A DNA stretch of 23,793 nucleotides from Agrobacterium fabrum (GTDB taxonomy: Bacteria > Pseudomonadota > Alphaproteobacteria > Rhizobiales > Rhizobiaceae). Shown here in pieces: positions 16,096 to 23,775 of the stretch (its first letter is position 1; each line of letters starts with the position of its first letter). The DNA lies in assembly GCA_003241215.1 (NCBI GenBank), contig QFOL01000028.1, positions 1 to 23,793 of the forward strand, in the 5' to 3' direction. The notes under the pieces are model-generated. The model was given only the letters and a program-made list of their open reading frames with translations. It made no database searches and was not told where the DNA came from. A program made the position numbers and the translations under genes.

Positions 16096-17139
16096 GGCGA
16101 GACAGTATCAGAAAAGACGCAGGCTACGATCCGTCACGGCGGCAATCTTGGCAAGGCGCGTCTGATGTTTCCCGACGCACCTGAACCGTGGATCGACCTT
16201 TCGACCGGGATCAACCCACACTCCTATCCGCATTCGCCCGTCCCCGCCAGCGCCTTCGCCCGCCTGCCGGAACCCGGTGCCGCCGAAGAGCTGAAACAAC
16301 TGGCGGCGACCCATTTCGGCGCACCCTCCGCCCGGCATGTGGCGCTTTCTCCCGGCACCCAGATGCTGATGCCGCTGCTGGCCCAGATCGCGCTTGCCCG
16401 GGGTGCCAGAAGTGGCTCCGTGCTTTCCCCCGCCTATGCCGAACATGCCCGCACCGCGCGGATGGCAGGGCTGGTCATGACGGAAATGGACAATATCAGC
16501 GGGCTGCCGGCTTACGACTATGCCGTGGTTGTTAATCCCAACAATCCGGATGGCCGTGTGACCGACCGCGAATCACTGTCGTCGCTCGCCGCTTCCATGC
16601 ATCGCAAGGGCGGTCTGCTCGTTGTGGATGAAGCCTTCATCGAAACGGGTCAGGCCGAAAGCCTCGCAACTGCTGTCGGCGAGGATGCGCTTGTGGTTCT
16701 GCGGTCCTTCGGCAAATTTTACGGCATGGCGGGCGTTCGGCTGGGTTTCGCGATAACGCATCCCGATATCGCCGCCGAACTGGAAGCGAGGCTTGGCCCC
16801 TGGGCGGTTTCCGGCCCGGCGCTGCATATTGCAACCGAAGCCCTGGCGGACAGGGAATGGCAATCATCCATGCGCCTCCGGCTCGCAGAGGAAGCAAGAC
16901 GCATGAACCGCCTGCTGGAAAAAGTGAGCCTGAAAATTGCCGGCGGTACCTCCCTGTTCACACTTGTTCGGGATCATCGGGCCGCTGAACTCTTCGGCCA
17001 TCTTGGCCGGCGCGGCATTCTGGTCCGCATCTTTGATGAAAGGCCGAACGACATGCGTTTCGGCCTTCCTGGCAGCGAGGCGGAATGGCAGCGCCTTGAG
17101 GCGGCGATGCTCTCCTTCGATCATCCTTCGAAAGTATAG
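16093..17139 (+). CDS. cobC: CobC, PLP-dependent threonine-phosphate decarboxylase-like enzyme
   Basis: This fold-type I aminotransferase-like protein supplies the (R)-1-amino-2-propanol phosphate arm of cobalamin; by homology to Salmonella CobD it would decarboxylate threonine phosphate. The 348-residue protein has the family opening HGGNLG and WIDLSTGINP (33-42), the NPNNPDG loop (148-154), Asp179 in VVDEAF for the PLP nitrogen, Lys208 as the Schiff-base lysine in RSFGKFYGMAG, and Arg216 in VRLGF for the phosphate or carboxylate. Note that rhizobial/Pseudomonas CobC and CobD names are swapped relative to Salmonella. It starts on the same CATG as cobD, and its last 19 bp overlap the dehydratase gene of the sugar operon. 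Confidence 0.93.
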   Translation: MGETVSEKTQATIRHGGNLGKARLMFPDAPEPWIDLSTGINPHSYPHSPVPASAFARLPEPGAAEELKQLAATHFGAPSARHVALSPGTQMLMPLLAQIALARGARSGSVLSPAYAEHARTARMAGLVMTEMDNISGLPAYDYAVVVNPNNPDGRVTDRESLSSLAASMHRKGGLLVVDEAFIETGQAESLATAVGEDALVVLRSFGKFYGMAGVRLGFAITHPDIAAELEARLGPWAVSGPALHIATEALADREWQSSMRLRLAEEARRMNRLLEKVSLKIAGGTSLFTLVRDHRAAELFGHLGRRGILVRIFDERPNDMRFGLPGSEAEWQRLEAAMLSFDHPSKV

Positions 17140-18398
17140 GTCTCGATCGACTCCGGCTTCATTTCGATGGAGAAGCCCGGCAGCTTCGGCGGCATGTAAG
17201 CGGCATTTCTGATATCGCAGGGCTCGATGAAATGCTCGTGCAGATGGTCGACATATTCGATGACGCGGCCTTCCTTCGTGCCCGACACCGCCAGATAGTC
17301 GATCATTGACAGGTGCTGCACATATTCGCAAAGACCGACGCCACCGGCATGCGGCCAAACCGGCAGATTGTATTTGGCGGCGATCAGCAGCACCGCCAGC
17401 ACCTCGTTCAGACCGCCCATGCGGCAGCTGTCGATCTGCACCACGTCGATGGCGCCTTCGGCGATGAACTGCTTGAACATGATACGGTTCTGGCACATTT
17501 CCCCGGTCGCCACCTTCACCGGGCCAATGGCGGCACGGATCTTGCGATGGCCGGCAACATCGTCCGGGCTGGTCGGCTCCTCGATGAAGAACGGCTTGGC
17601 GAAGGCGAGTTTCTTCACCCAGTCGATTGCCTGATCCACTTCCCACACCTGATTGGCATCGATCATCAGGTAACGATCGGGACCGATCACTTCGCGGGCG
17701 ATGGTGAGACGGCGGATATCGTCTTCCAGATCGCGGCCGACCTTCATCTTCACATGGTTGAATCCGGCATCGATGGCCTCCTGGCAAAGGCGACGCAGCT
17801 TGGCGTCGTCATAACCGAGCCATCCGGCCGACGTGGTATAGCAGGCGTAACCCTTGTTCTTCAGCGTCTCTATACGCTCCTTCTTGCCGCTTTCGGCTTG
17901 TCTCAGGATCGCAAGCGCCTCGTCACGCGTCAGCACGTCGGTCAGGTAGCGATAATCGACAATATCGGCGATCTCTTCCGGGCTCATATCGGCAACAAGC
18001 TGCCACACCGGCTTGCCCGCCTTCTTGGCCAGCAGATCCCAGACCGCATTGACGACCGCGCCGGTGGCGAGATGCATCGCGCCCTTGTCCGGGCCGATCC
18101 AGCGCAGCTGGCTGTCACTTGTCAGATGCCGCCAATATTTGCCGGGGTTCTCGGTGACGGTGGCAAGATCGGTGCCGACCACCAGGTGACGCATTGCTTC
18201 GATGGCCATGCAGCAGATGTCATTGCCGCGGCCGATGGTGAAGGTCAGCCCATGGCCTTTCAGACCCGGCTCATCGGTATCGAGGATGACGTAAGCCGCC
18301 GAATAATCCGGGTCGGGGTTCATCGCATCCGAACCGTCAAGGCTCTGGGAGGTCGGAAAACGCAGGTCGAAAACACGCAGATCTGTAATTTTGGTCAT
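17121..18398 (-). CDS. L-fuconate dehydratase (enolase superfamily)
   Basis: This 425-residue enolase-superfamily protein closely fits L-fuconate dehydratase, which converts L-fuconate to 2-keto-3-deoxy-L-fuconate. The key residues are all present: KxK at Lys217/Lys219 in HVKMKVG, metal ligands Asp247 (MIDANQ), Glu273 (IEEPTSPDD) and Glu300 (ATGEMCQNR), and His350 in WPHAGGVGLCEY. These positions are one lower than those I recall for the Xanthomonas enzyme. A GAGTGA run sits about 8 nt upstream of the ATG. It is the last gene of the sugar operon, 36 nt after the mutarotase gene, and its 3' end overlaps cobC. The Xanthomonas enzyme also accepts L-galactonate and D-altronate, which may matter here. 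Confidence 0.88.
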   Translation of the reverse strand: MTKITDLRVFDLRFPTSQSLDGSDAMNPDPDYSAAYVILDTDEPGLKGHGLTFTIGRGNDICCMAIEAMRHLVVGTDLATVTENPGKYWRHLTSDSQLRWIGPDKGAMHLATGAVVNAVWDLLAKKAGKPVWQLVADMSPEEIADIVDYRYLTDVLTRDEALAILRQAESGKKERIETLKNKGYACYTTSAGWLGYDDAKLRRLCQEAIDAGFNHVKMKVGRDLEDDIRRLTIAREVIGPDRYLMIDANQVWEVDQAIDWVKKLAFAKPFFIEEPTSPDDVAGHRKIRAAIGPVKVATGEMCQNRIMFKQFIAEGAIDVVQIDSCRMGGLNEVLAVLLIAAKYNLPVWPHAGGVGLCEYVQHLSMIDYLAVSGTKEGRVIEYVDHLHEHFIEPCDIRNAAYMPPKLPGFSIEMKPESIETYTFEG

Positions 18399-18434
18399 GG
18401 CCGTTCACTCGCGGTCAGTGTCAAAGGAAATCGT

Positions 18435-18764
18435 TCAATCGTGGTGGAAGGTTTCTTCCATCATCGCCCACCACTCGCCTTGCCTGCGGCTTTCGAGCGG
18501 TTGCTGGCAGGGAATGGTGAAGGACCACCATTCCTGGTTCTTGGGGCTTGCGGCCATCTTCGCCATGTCGGCGCTGATATCGCTGCCGTGATATTCCCAA
18601 TAACCGAAGAGCAGATTTTCCGGCTCGCGCAGGAAGATCGTGTAATTGCGGATATTGCAGTCGCTGATGAGCGCCAGAACTTCCGGCCAAACGGCGGCAT
18701 GGAGCCGTTTATACTCCGCGATCATCTCCGGTTTGACGCCTATGACCATGCCCATGCGCTGCAT
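18435..18764 (-). CDS. L-rhamnose/L-fucose mutarotase family protein (RhaM/DUF718)
   Basis: The protein is a small ferredoxin-like-fold sugar mutarotase that interconverts anomers; here the likely substrate is L-fucose. From the ATG at 18764 it has 109 residues. Tyr18 and His22 (EYKRLHAAVWPE) coincide with the active-site Tyr18 and His22 of E. coli RhaM, and NYTIFL and LLFGYWEY are family motifs. I chose 18764 because GGAG lies 6 nt upstream and the alignment with RhaM begins there. An ATG at 18776 would add four residues and would overlap the preceding stop as TAATG, but it has no Shine-Dalgarno. Specificity (fucose rather than rhamnose) is inferred from the neighbouring genes. Confidence 0.85.
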   Translation of the reverse strand: MQRMGMVIGVKPEMIAEYKRLHAAVWPEVLALISDCNIRNYTIFLREPENLLFGYWEYHGSDISADMAKMAASPKNQEWWSFTIPCQQPLESRRQGEWWAMMEETFHHD

Positions 18765-18775
18765 GAAAAACTCCA

Positions 18776-19909
18776 TTATTGCTTGATGGTGGCAAGCGCC
18801 GCGCGCAGCTTCGACTGCGGCAGGCTCAACCCCAGTCGCTCCGCTGCGGCAATGACCGGGGCGAAGCGGCGACGTTTCTTTTCATCGTGGTTGCCGGCGA
18901 TATCGGATAGCCGATGCGCGAGAAAGGGATTGCGCAAACGCTCCCGCAACTGGCCGATATAGGCCTCAGCCTCGTCTCCCATGCCTTCCGCAGCAAAGAC
19001 CGGCAGAACCTCGTCCCGCCAGAGCGTTTCCAAATCGGCAACGAGCGCATCATCGGCCATTGCCTGCCGCACCGTCTCGTCCTTCGCACGCGCGTCCTGC
19101 GTCCAGCGTTCCGCCAGATAGGAATGTCCGAGATTGAGCAGAAAAAGCTTCAGCTTTTCATAGCGACCGAGATCGTCGGTCAGCACCACCGCAGGGTGAG
19201 TGCAGGGAAGGACAAGCCCGTGCTGATTCTCTATCGCCCAGAGCGCATAGGGTTCGGCCACTGCACCAACCGGATCGATAGGCTCGGAAACAATGCGATC
19301 CACCAGGCTATTGGCGAAACGGCACTTCTCATTCAGATAAAAGGCAAAACCCGCCGGCAATTGCCATTCATCGGCAAGCCGGCGAATGAGCTCTTTCAGC
19401 TTTTCGCCGTTACGCGGCACGAGCTCGCAGGGGAAGATGGACACAGGCGCTTCCGGATTGCGCTGAAAACGCTCCAGCAGCAACATGCAGAGTTTCGCCG
19501 GAAAGCTTTTCGGCACGGTCGTGAAATCCGCAGCAAGATGCTGCCCGTCGGCAGAATCCAGCTCATAACCGCGATCACCCGTATTCGACAGAATGACCTC
19601 CACCTCACAGGCAAGGCGGCGCACCTCGGCCCAGTTGGTCGCAGCGGTCAGCGCCCGCGTGACAGCCCTGCCTTGAATTTCCTCATCCACCTCCTGCCCA
19701 TCGCGGATGCCGCGAATACGCACGGGGTAGGGTGCGCCGCTATTCAGCGCCGCAACACGCTTCAGGCTTTCCGCATTGCCGGTCGTCTGGACAAGGGCGA
19801 TGCGCCCAAGGGCCTCGCCCTTGTCCAACGCCTGCGAAATAAAGAGATCCGCATGCGCCAGGAGAAAGCGGCTGGTGCCGAATTGCAGGATGGGCGTATC
19901 GAGCGTCAT
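18776..19909 (-). CDS. Mannitol dehydrogenase family oxidoreductase, tagaturonate reductase-like
   Basis: This 377-residue protein belongs to the long-chain mannitol dehydrogenase/UxaB/UxuB family of NAD-dependent polyol and uronate reductases. It opens with a variant of the cofactor loop (LQFGTSRFLLAHADLF), has EVILSNTGDRGYELD, a NEKCRFANSLVDRIV segment matching the family N-S-x-V-D-R-I motif, and the catalytic Lys254, Asn259 and His262 in KLFLLNLGHSYLA with the expected spacing. Its ATG overlaps the zinc dehydrogenase stop (19906-19909). Because that neighbour resembles L-galactonate 5-dehydrogenase, which makes tagaturonate, reduction of tagaturonate (or the 6-deoxy analogue) to altronate is the best guess. 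Fructuronate or mannonate activity is possible. Confidence 0.75.
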   Translation of the reverse strand: MTLDTPILQFGTSRFLLAHADLFISQALDKGEALGRIALVQTTGNAESLKRVAALNSGAPYPVRIRGIRDGQEVDEEIQGRAVTRALTAATNWAEVRRLACEVEVILSNTGDRGYELDSADGQHLAADFTTVPKSFPAKLCMLLLERFQRNPEAPVSIFPCELVPRNGEKLKELIRRLADEWQLPAGFAFYLNEKCRFANSLVDRIVSEPIDPVGAVAEPYALWAIENQHGLVLPCTHPAVVLTDDLGRYEKLKLFLLNLGHSYLAERWTQDARAKDETVRQAMADDALVADLETLWRDEVLPVFAAEGMGDEAEAYIGQLRERLRNPFLAHRLSDIAGNHDEKKRRRFAPVIAAAERLGLSLPQSKLRAALATIKQ

Positions 19910-20916
19910 GCGACCTCCACCATGCCCTTGATGACTCCGGCCTTCGGATCGGTCAGCCCGGCAAATCTGGAGGGTACGTCGGCAAGCGTCATACGATGGG
20001 TAATCAGTGCTTCCGGTACCTTGCCTTCCCGCAAGGCCTGCAAGACGCGCTCGAAATCTTGAGGCGTAGCGTTGCGGCTGCCGAGCAGCGTCGTCTCGCG
20101 CTTGTGGAACTCCGGATCGTTGAAAGTGATATCGCTGGCGACAATGGAGACCAGAACATAGGAACCACCGTGGCCGACAAAGGAGAACCCGCGCTCCATG
20201 GCTTTTGGATTGCCGGTCGCGTCGAAGACCACATCAAAGAAGTCGCCGTCGGTAATTTCGGAAAGACGATCGCTGTCGCCGCCACCAAGCGTCACCGTAT
20301 GCGCGACCCCGAGATGCTGCTTGCAGAAATCCAGCCGGTCGGTGCGCCCGTCGATCATGGTTACTTCACTGCCGTCGAGAACCGCAAAAACTGCAACTGC
20401 CATGCCGATAGGACCGGCGCCGACGATCAGTGTCTTCTGTCCCTTCTCGACCGCTCCACGACGCACCGCATGTGCGCCGATAGCCAGAAATTCGGTCATG
20501 GCCGCCTGATCGAGGCTCAGCCCTTCCGCCTTCAGCACGAATTGCTGCGGCACGCTCAGATATTCGACCATGCCGCCATCGCGATGAACGCCCAGCACAC
20601 CGATATTGCGGCAGCAATTGCTCTTGCCCTTCATGCAGGCGCTGCATTTGCCGCATGAGATATAGGGAATGACGGTAACAACGTCGCCGGCGGACAGATG
20701 GCTGCCTTCCGGCGCTTCTTCCACTGTGCCGGAAAGTTCATGACCCATGATGCGCGGATAGGAAAGATAAGGCTGGTTTCCAGTGAAGATGTGCAGATCC
20801 GTCCCGCAGACACCGATGCGGCGGATCCGCACCAGCACTTCACCTTCGCCACGCGCCGGTTTCGGCAGTTCCTTGGGGACGAGTTGACCCGGGGTCTCGC
20901 AGAAAATCGCCAGCAT
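19906..20916 (-). CDS. Zinc-dependent alcohol dehydrogenase, L-galactonate 5-dehydrogenase-like
   Basis: This 336-residue medium-chain dehydrogenase has catalytic zinc ligands Cys37 (GVCGTD) and His59-Glu60 (GHE). Structural zinc cysteines are at 88, 91, 94 and 102, and VGAGPIGM forms the NAD(P)-binding fold. Several stretches (GNQPYLSYPR, VIPYISC, GVHRDGGMVEYLSVP, DPEFHKRETTLLGSRNATPQDF) closely resemble E. coli LgoD (YjjN), which oxidises L-galactonate at C5 to D-tagaturonate. That comparison is from memory. It starts 3 nt after the lactonase stop. Alternatives include a 2-keto-3-deoxy-L-fuconate or sorbitol-type dehydrogenase. Confidence 0.78.
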   Translation of the reverse strand: MLAIFCETPGQLVPKELPKPARGEGEVLVRIRRIGVCGTDLHIFTGNQPYLSYPRIMGHELSGTVEEAPEGSHLSAGDVVTVIPYISCGKCSACMKGKSNCCRNIGVLGVHRDGGMVEYLSVPQQFVLKAEGLSLDQAAMTEFLAIGAHAVRRGAVEKGQKTLIVGAGPIGMAVAVFAVLDGSEVTMIDGRTDRLDFCKQHLGVAHTVTLGGGDSDRLSEITDGDFFDVVFDATGNPKAMERGFSFVGHGGSYVLVSIVASDITFNDPEFHKRETTLLGSRNATPQDFERVLQALREGKVPEALITHRMTLADVPSRFAGLTDPKAGVIKGMVEVA

Positions 20917-20919
20917 GCA

Positions 20920-21741
20920 TCACCTGTCCGAAAGGGAATAAAAACGAACGGCGTTACCGCCAAAAACTGCCGCATGGTCCTCTGCCGGCACGATATCGCG
21001 GCAGAAATCCAGCCAGGCCGGATAATCGCCCGCCAGTCGGAATACCGGCCAGTCGCTGCCAAAAATCACACGGTTTGCGCCAAACAGTTCCAGAATGGTT
21101 TCGGCATAGGGCCGCACCGCTTCCGGCCGCTGCTCACCGCGCTCGGTCAGTAGACCGGAGAGCTTGCAATGGACATTTGCGAGAGCCGCCAAAGCGGCCA
21201 TATCCTTGCGCCAGTCGCTGTAGTGACCGGTGGCAATCAGGGGCTTCGCGCCATGGTCGATGACGATGGGCAACTGCGGATGGCGGCGGGCGAACGACAG
21301 CAGATGCGGCAGATTGGGCGGCAGGACCAGCGCGTCGAACACCAGACCGTGCTTCACCAACGCCGCCACGGCAGGATCGAGTGCTGGATCATCGATCCAG
21401 GTAACATCCTCCATGCCCTGCAACATCGGACGCACACCCTTGAACGCCGGATGTTTTGCCCGGCGGGCGATTTCATCCGGTGCATCGGCGGACTTCATGT
21501 CCACCCAGCCGACAACGCCTTTGATGAAACCGGTCTTTTCCGCCAGCGCCAGCATGAAATCCGTGTCGGCCGCGGTCTCCATCGTCTGAACCAGCACCGT
21601 GCCGGAAACCCCGGCAGCAGCCAGCAGAGGCGACAGATCGGCGGGGAGAAAATCCCGGTAGATGGCGGCAAGCGATGGCGGCGGCCATTGCCCGGCGCGA
21701 TCCTTCATCAGCCAGAAATGCTGGTGGGCGTCGATAATCAT
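20920..21741 (-). CDS. Amidohydrolase, L-fuconolactonase-like (COG3618)
   Basis: The 273-residue protein is an amidohydrolase-superfamily TIM barrel of the COG3618 lactonase group. It shows HQH (6-8) at the end of strand 1, GVRPM (102-106), IDHGAKP (161-167), KLSGLLTE (193-200), GSDWPV (228-233) with the catalytic aspartate, and a closing FGGNAVRFY. In fucose clusters this enzyme opens L-fucono-lactone to L-fuconate, the step between the aldo/keto reductase and the dehydratase, both present here. It starts 3 nt after the aldo/keto reductase stop and ends 3 nt before the zinc dehydrogenase start. L-galactonolactone would also be a plausible substrate. Confidence 0.84.
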   Translation of the reverse strand: MIIDAHQHFWLMKDRAGQWPPPSLAAIYRDFLPADLSPLLAAAGVSGTVLVQTMETAADTDFMLALAEKTGFIKGVVGWVDMKSADAPDEIARRAKHPAFKGVRPMLQGMEDVTWIDDPALDPAVAALVKHGLVFDALVLPPNLPHLLSFARRHPQLPIVIDHGAKPLIATGHYSDWRKDMAALAALANVHCKLSGLLTERGEQRPEAVRPYAETILELFGANRVIFGSDWPVFRLAGDYPAWLDFCRDIVPAEDHAAVFGGNAVRFYSLSDR

Positions 21742-21744
21742 GCC

Positions 21745-22758
21745 TCAAGCCTTCCCGACAGGCGTAGGCGCACCTTCGGCAATTAGGCCGCGCCTGTGCA
21801 GCTCGGACCAGAATTCATCCGGGATCGACTGTTCGAACCATTCGATATTGGAGGTAAGCTGCTGCGCATTGCGCGCTCCCGAAACAACCGTGACCGAGGC
21901 CGGATGTGCGAGCGGAAACTGCAATGCAGCCGCCTGCAGCGAGACACCCAACTCCTCGCAGACGCTCTGCAACGCGTCGACACGCGTGAGGATATCGGCA
22001 GGCGCGTCGGCATAATTGAACTTGCGGTTACCGGCCAGAATGCCCGAGTTGAATGCGCCGGCGACAACGATGCCAACGCCGCCTTCAGCGCAGCGGTTCA
22101 TGAAAGCAAGGCTCTGCTGTTCCAGCAGCGTATAGCGGCCGGCCAGCATGGCGACATCGATATCGAAGACATCCATGGCATCGTTGACGATCTGCCACTC
22201 GTTGACGCCGAGGCCGACGGCGCCCGTCGATCCTTCCTCACGCAGCTTGCCAAGCGCGCGAAAGCCGCCGCCTGTGGTCAGCTGCTCCCAGTAGTGCTGG
22301 TGCTTTTCACCATGGGTGAAGGAGCCGATATCATGCACATAAAGAATATCCGGCTTCAGAACACCAAGCCGCTGCTGGCTTGCCTCGAAAGAGCGCAGGA
22401 TGCCGTCATAAGAATAATCATAGATCGGTCGGAAGGGCAGGGGTGCAATATAGGCATCTTCCTCCGGCCCGACGGTCTCGTCAGGAACCATCACACGGCC
22501 GACCTTGGTGCTCAGCGTGTATTCGCTCCGTTCATGCTCCGTCACCATGGTGCCGAGACGACGCTCCGACCGCGTGTAGCCATAAAACGGCGCGGTATCG
22601 AAATAACGCATGCCGCTTTCCCACGCCTTGTCGAACGCACCCTTGGACTCTTCATAGGGCGTGACCCGGTAGAGATTGCCCATCTGGGCGCAACCGAGGC
22701 CCATGACGGTAACCTCGACGGCGCGGCGCGGCAATTTACGTGTATCGGAGACTTTCAT
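21745..22758 (-). CDS. Aldo/keto reductase, L-fucose/L-galactose 1-dehydrogenase-like
   Basis: This 337-residue aldo/keto reductase has the complete catalytic tetrad: Asp54 and Tyr59 (YFDTAPFYG), Lys85 (STKVGR) and His142 (VHDIGS). The insert around PIYDYSYDG (111-119) is typical of the group with L-fucose dehydrogenase, D-threo-aldose 1-dehydrogenase and pyridoxal 4-dehydrogenase. It would oxidise the C1 of L-fucose or L-galactose to the lactone with NAD(P). The frame is open to an ATG at 22803, but that would lie in the intergenic hairpin. The ATG at 22758 has GGAAAG 8 nt upstream and matches family N termini. Pyridoxal dehydrogenase is less likely given the lactonase and fuconate dehydratase alongside. 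Confidence 0.84.
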   Translation of the reverse strand: MKVSDTRKLPRRAVEVTVMGLGCAQMGNLYRVTPYEESKGAFDKAWESGMRYFDTAPFYGYTRSERRLGTMVTEHERSEYTLSTKVGRVMVPDETVGPEEDAYIAPLPFRPIYDYSYDGILRSFEASQQRLGVLKPDILYVHDIGSFTHGEKHQHYWEQLTTGGGFRALGKLREEGSTGAVGLGVNEWQIVNDAMDVFDIDVAMLAGRYTLLEQQSLAFMNRCAEGGVGIVVAGAFNSGILAGNRKFNYADAPADILTRVDALQSVCEELGVSLQAAALQFPLAHPASVTVVSGARNAQQLTSNIEWFEQSIPDEFWSELHRRGLIAEGAPTPVGKA

Positions 22759-22766
22759 CGCAGGGA

Positions 22767-22789
22767 CTTTCCAGCTTGTCTTTGGAAAG
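22767..22789 (-). promoter_or_regulatory. Possible hairpin masking the aldo/keto reductase ribosome binding site
   Basis: On the minus strand CTTTCCA (22789-22783) can pair perfectly with TGGAAAG (22773-22767) across a 9-nt loop. The second arm contains the GGAAAG that is the likely Shine-Dalgarno of the gene starting at 22758. Folding could lower its translation. The stem has only 7 bp and competes for one base with the adjoining GC-rich hairpin. Confidence 0.4.
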
Positions 22790-22814
22790 ACGCGCCGCCA
22801 CACAGCGGCGCGTC
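22789..22814 (-). terminator. GC-rich intercistronic hairpin after the sugar-binding protein gene
   Basis: A perfect 10-bp inverted repeat, GACGCGCCGC (22789-22798) and GCGGCGCGTC (22805-22814) with a 6-nt loop, starts 9 nt beyond the binding-protein stop. On the minus strand it is followed by TTTCC rather than a long U-run. It is therefore more likely a partial terminator or an mRNA-stabilising hairpin than a full stop, of the kind that lets a binding protein be made in excess over the downstream enzymes. Confidence 0.65.
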
Positions 22815-22823
22815 ATCATGCAA

Positions 22824-23765
22824 TCAGTAAAGAACGTTCTTGGCTTCCGGCTTCTCGATATTGTCCTTGGTGACAACAACAACGCCGGTATCGACGAACT
22901 TCTCGACCTTTTCCTTGTTGATGAGTTTGGAAATGGTCTCCACGCCCTTTTCACCCATCTGGTAGGAACCCTGAACGACGATGCCGGCCAGCGTGCCATC
23001 CTTGACGAAGCCCTGAAGGTCTTGGTTGCCGTCGAAGCCGATGGCGACGACCTTGCCGGCCTTGCCGCTCTGGGCAAGCGCACGGCCAACACCGATTGCC
23101 GTCGGCTCATTGGCGCCGAAAATGCCCTTGAGGTCGGAATTGGCGGCCAGAACGTCTGTCGTCTGGTTCAGCGCGGTCGCCATCTGCGACTGCGAATAGA
23201 ACGGGCCGACGATCTTCAGATTGGAATTCATCTGGATGTAATCGGTGAAACCGCCGACACGGCCGATTTCCGAACCGGCACCGGCGACATAGGACATGAC
23301 GGCGATCTTGCCTTCCTTGCCCACCTTGTCGATCAGCGCCTGTGCAGCCAGTTCGCCGGCTTTCTTGTTATCGGTCGCCAGGAACGACTGGTAATATTGC
23401 TCCGAGCCGCTCGCCAGCTGCGAGTCGATCAGCACCACGGGGATACGGGCTTCCCAGGCCTTCTTGACGGCAGGAACCAGCGCGTCCGGATCGGAAGGTG
23501 CAAGCACGATGCCAGCGACCTTGCGGTTGATGGCGTTTTCAACCATGTTGACCTGGTCGGCAATCGCGGATTCGGCAGCCGGACCCTGGAAGGTCATGGT
23601 GTTACCGGAAGAGTTCTTCATCGCCGCATCGGCGCCCTTCTGAACGTTCTGCCAGAAGGTGGAATTGACGGTCTTGACGATGACGGCGATTTCGCCGGCC
23701 TGCACGGTGGAAACGCTCCACAGCGCGATTGCGGATGTCAGAAGGGCAGTCGCAATTTTCTTCAT
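22824..23765 (-). CDS. Sugar ABC transporter periplasmic binding protein (RbsB-like)
   Basis: The 313-residue protein is a periplasmic sugar-binding protein of the RbsB/Peripla_BP_4 type. A signal peptide is clear: MKK, a hydrophobic core, and a likely cleavage after VQA (residue 23). The mature protein has IAVIVKTVNSTFWQNVQKGA, VAGIVLAPSDPDALVPAV, IPVVLIDS, GIFGANEPTAIGVGRAL and VVAIGFDGNQD, all standard for this family. It is the first gene of the sugar operon inside the window; the permease and ATPase genes and the promoter must lie beyond the right edge or elsewhere. Its substrate cannot be read from sequence; the downstream genes suggest L-fucose or L-galactose. Confidence 0.92.
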   Translation of the reverse strand: MKKIATALLTSAIALWSVSTVQAGEIAVIVKTVNSTFWQNVQKGADAAMKNSSGNTMTFQGPAAESAIADQVNMVENAINRKVAGIVLAPSDPDALVPAVKKAWEARIPVVLIDSQLASGSEQYYQSFLATDNKKAGELAAQALIDKVGKEGKIAVMSYVAGAGSEIGRVGGFTDYIQMNSNLKIVGPFYSQSQMATALNQTTDVLAANSDLKGIFGANEPTAIGVGRALAQSGKAGKVVAIGFDGNQDLQGFVKDGTLAGIVVQGSYQMGEKGVETISKLINKEKVEKFVDTGVVVVTKDNIEKPEAKNVLY

Positions 23766-23770
23766 TTCTT

Positions 23771-23775
23771 CCTCC
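23771..23775 (-). promoter_or_regulatory. Ribosome binding site of the sugar-binding protein gene
   Basis: On the minus strand GGAGG stands 5 nt before the ATG at 23765. This near-consensus Shine-Dalgarno confirms the start and fits a highly translated periplasmic protein. Confidence 0.8.

Noticed and set aside
17313..18962. A 549-codon open frame on the plus strand opposite the dehydratase, mutarotase and part of the UxaB-like gene.
   Set aside because: The minus-strand genes carry complete catalytic motifs; the plus frame shows none and spans gene boundaries.
22759..22803. An N-terminal extension of the aldo/keto reductase to an ATG at 22803.
   Set aside because: It would begin within the loop of the GC hairpin and encode a segment unlike family N termini; the ATG at 22758 has an upstream GGAAAG.
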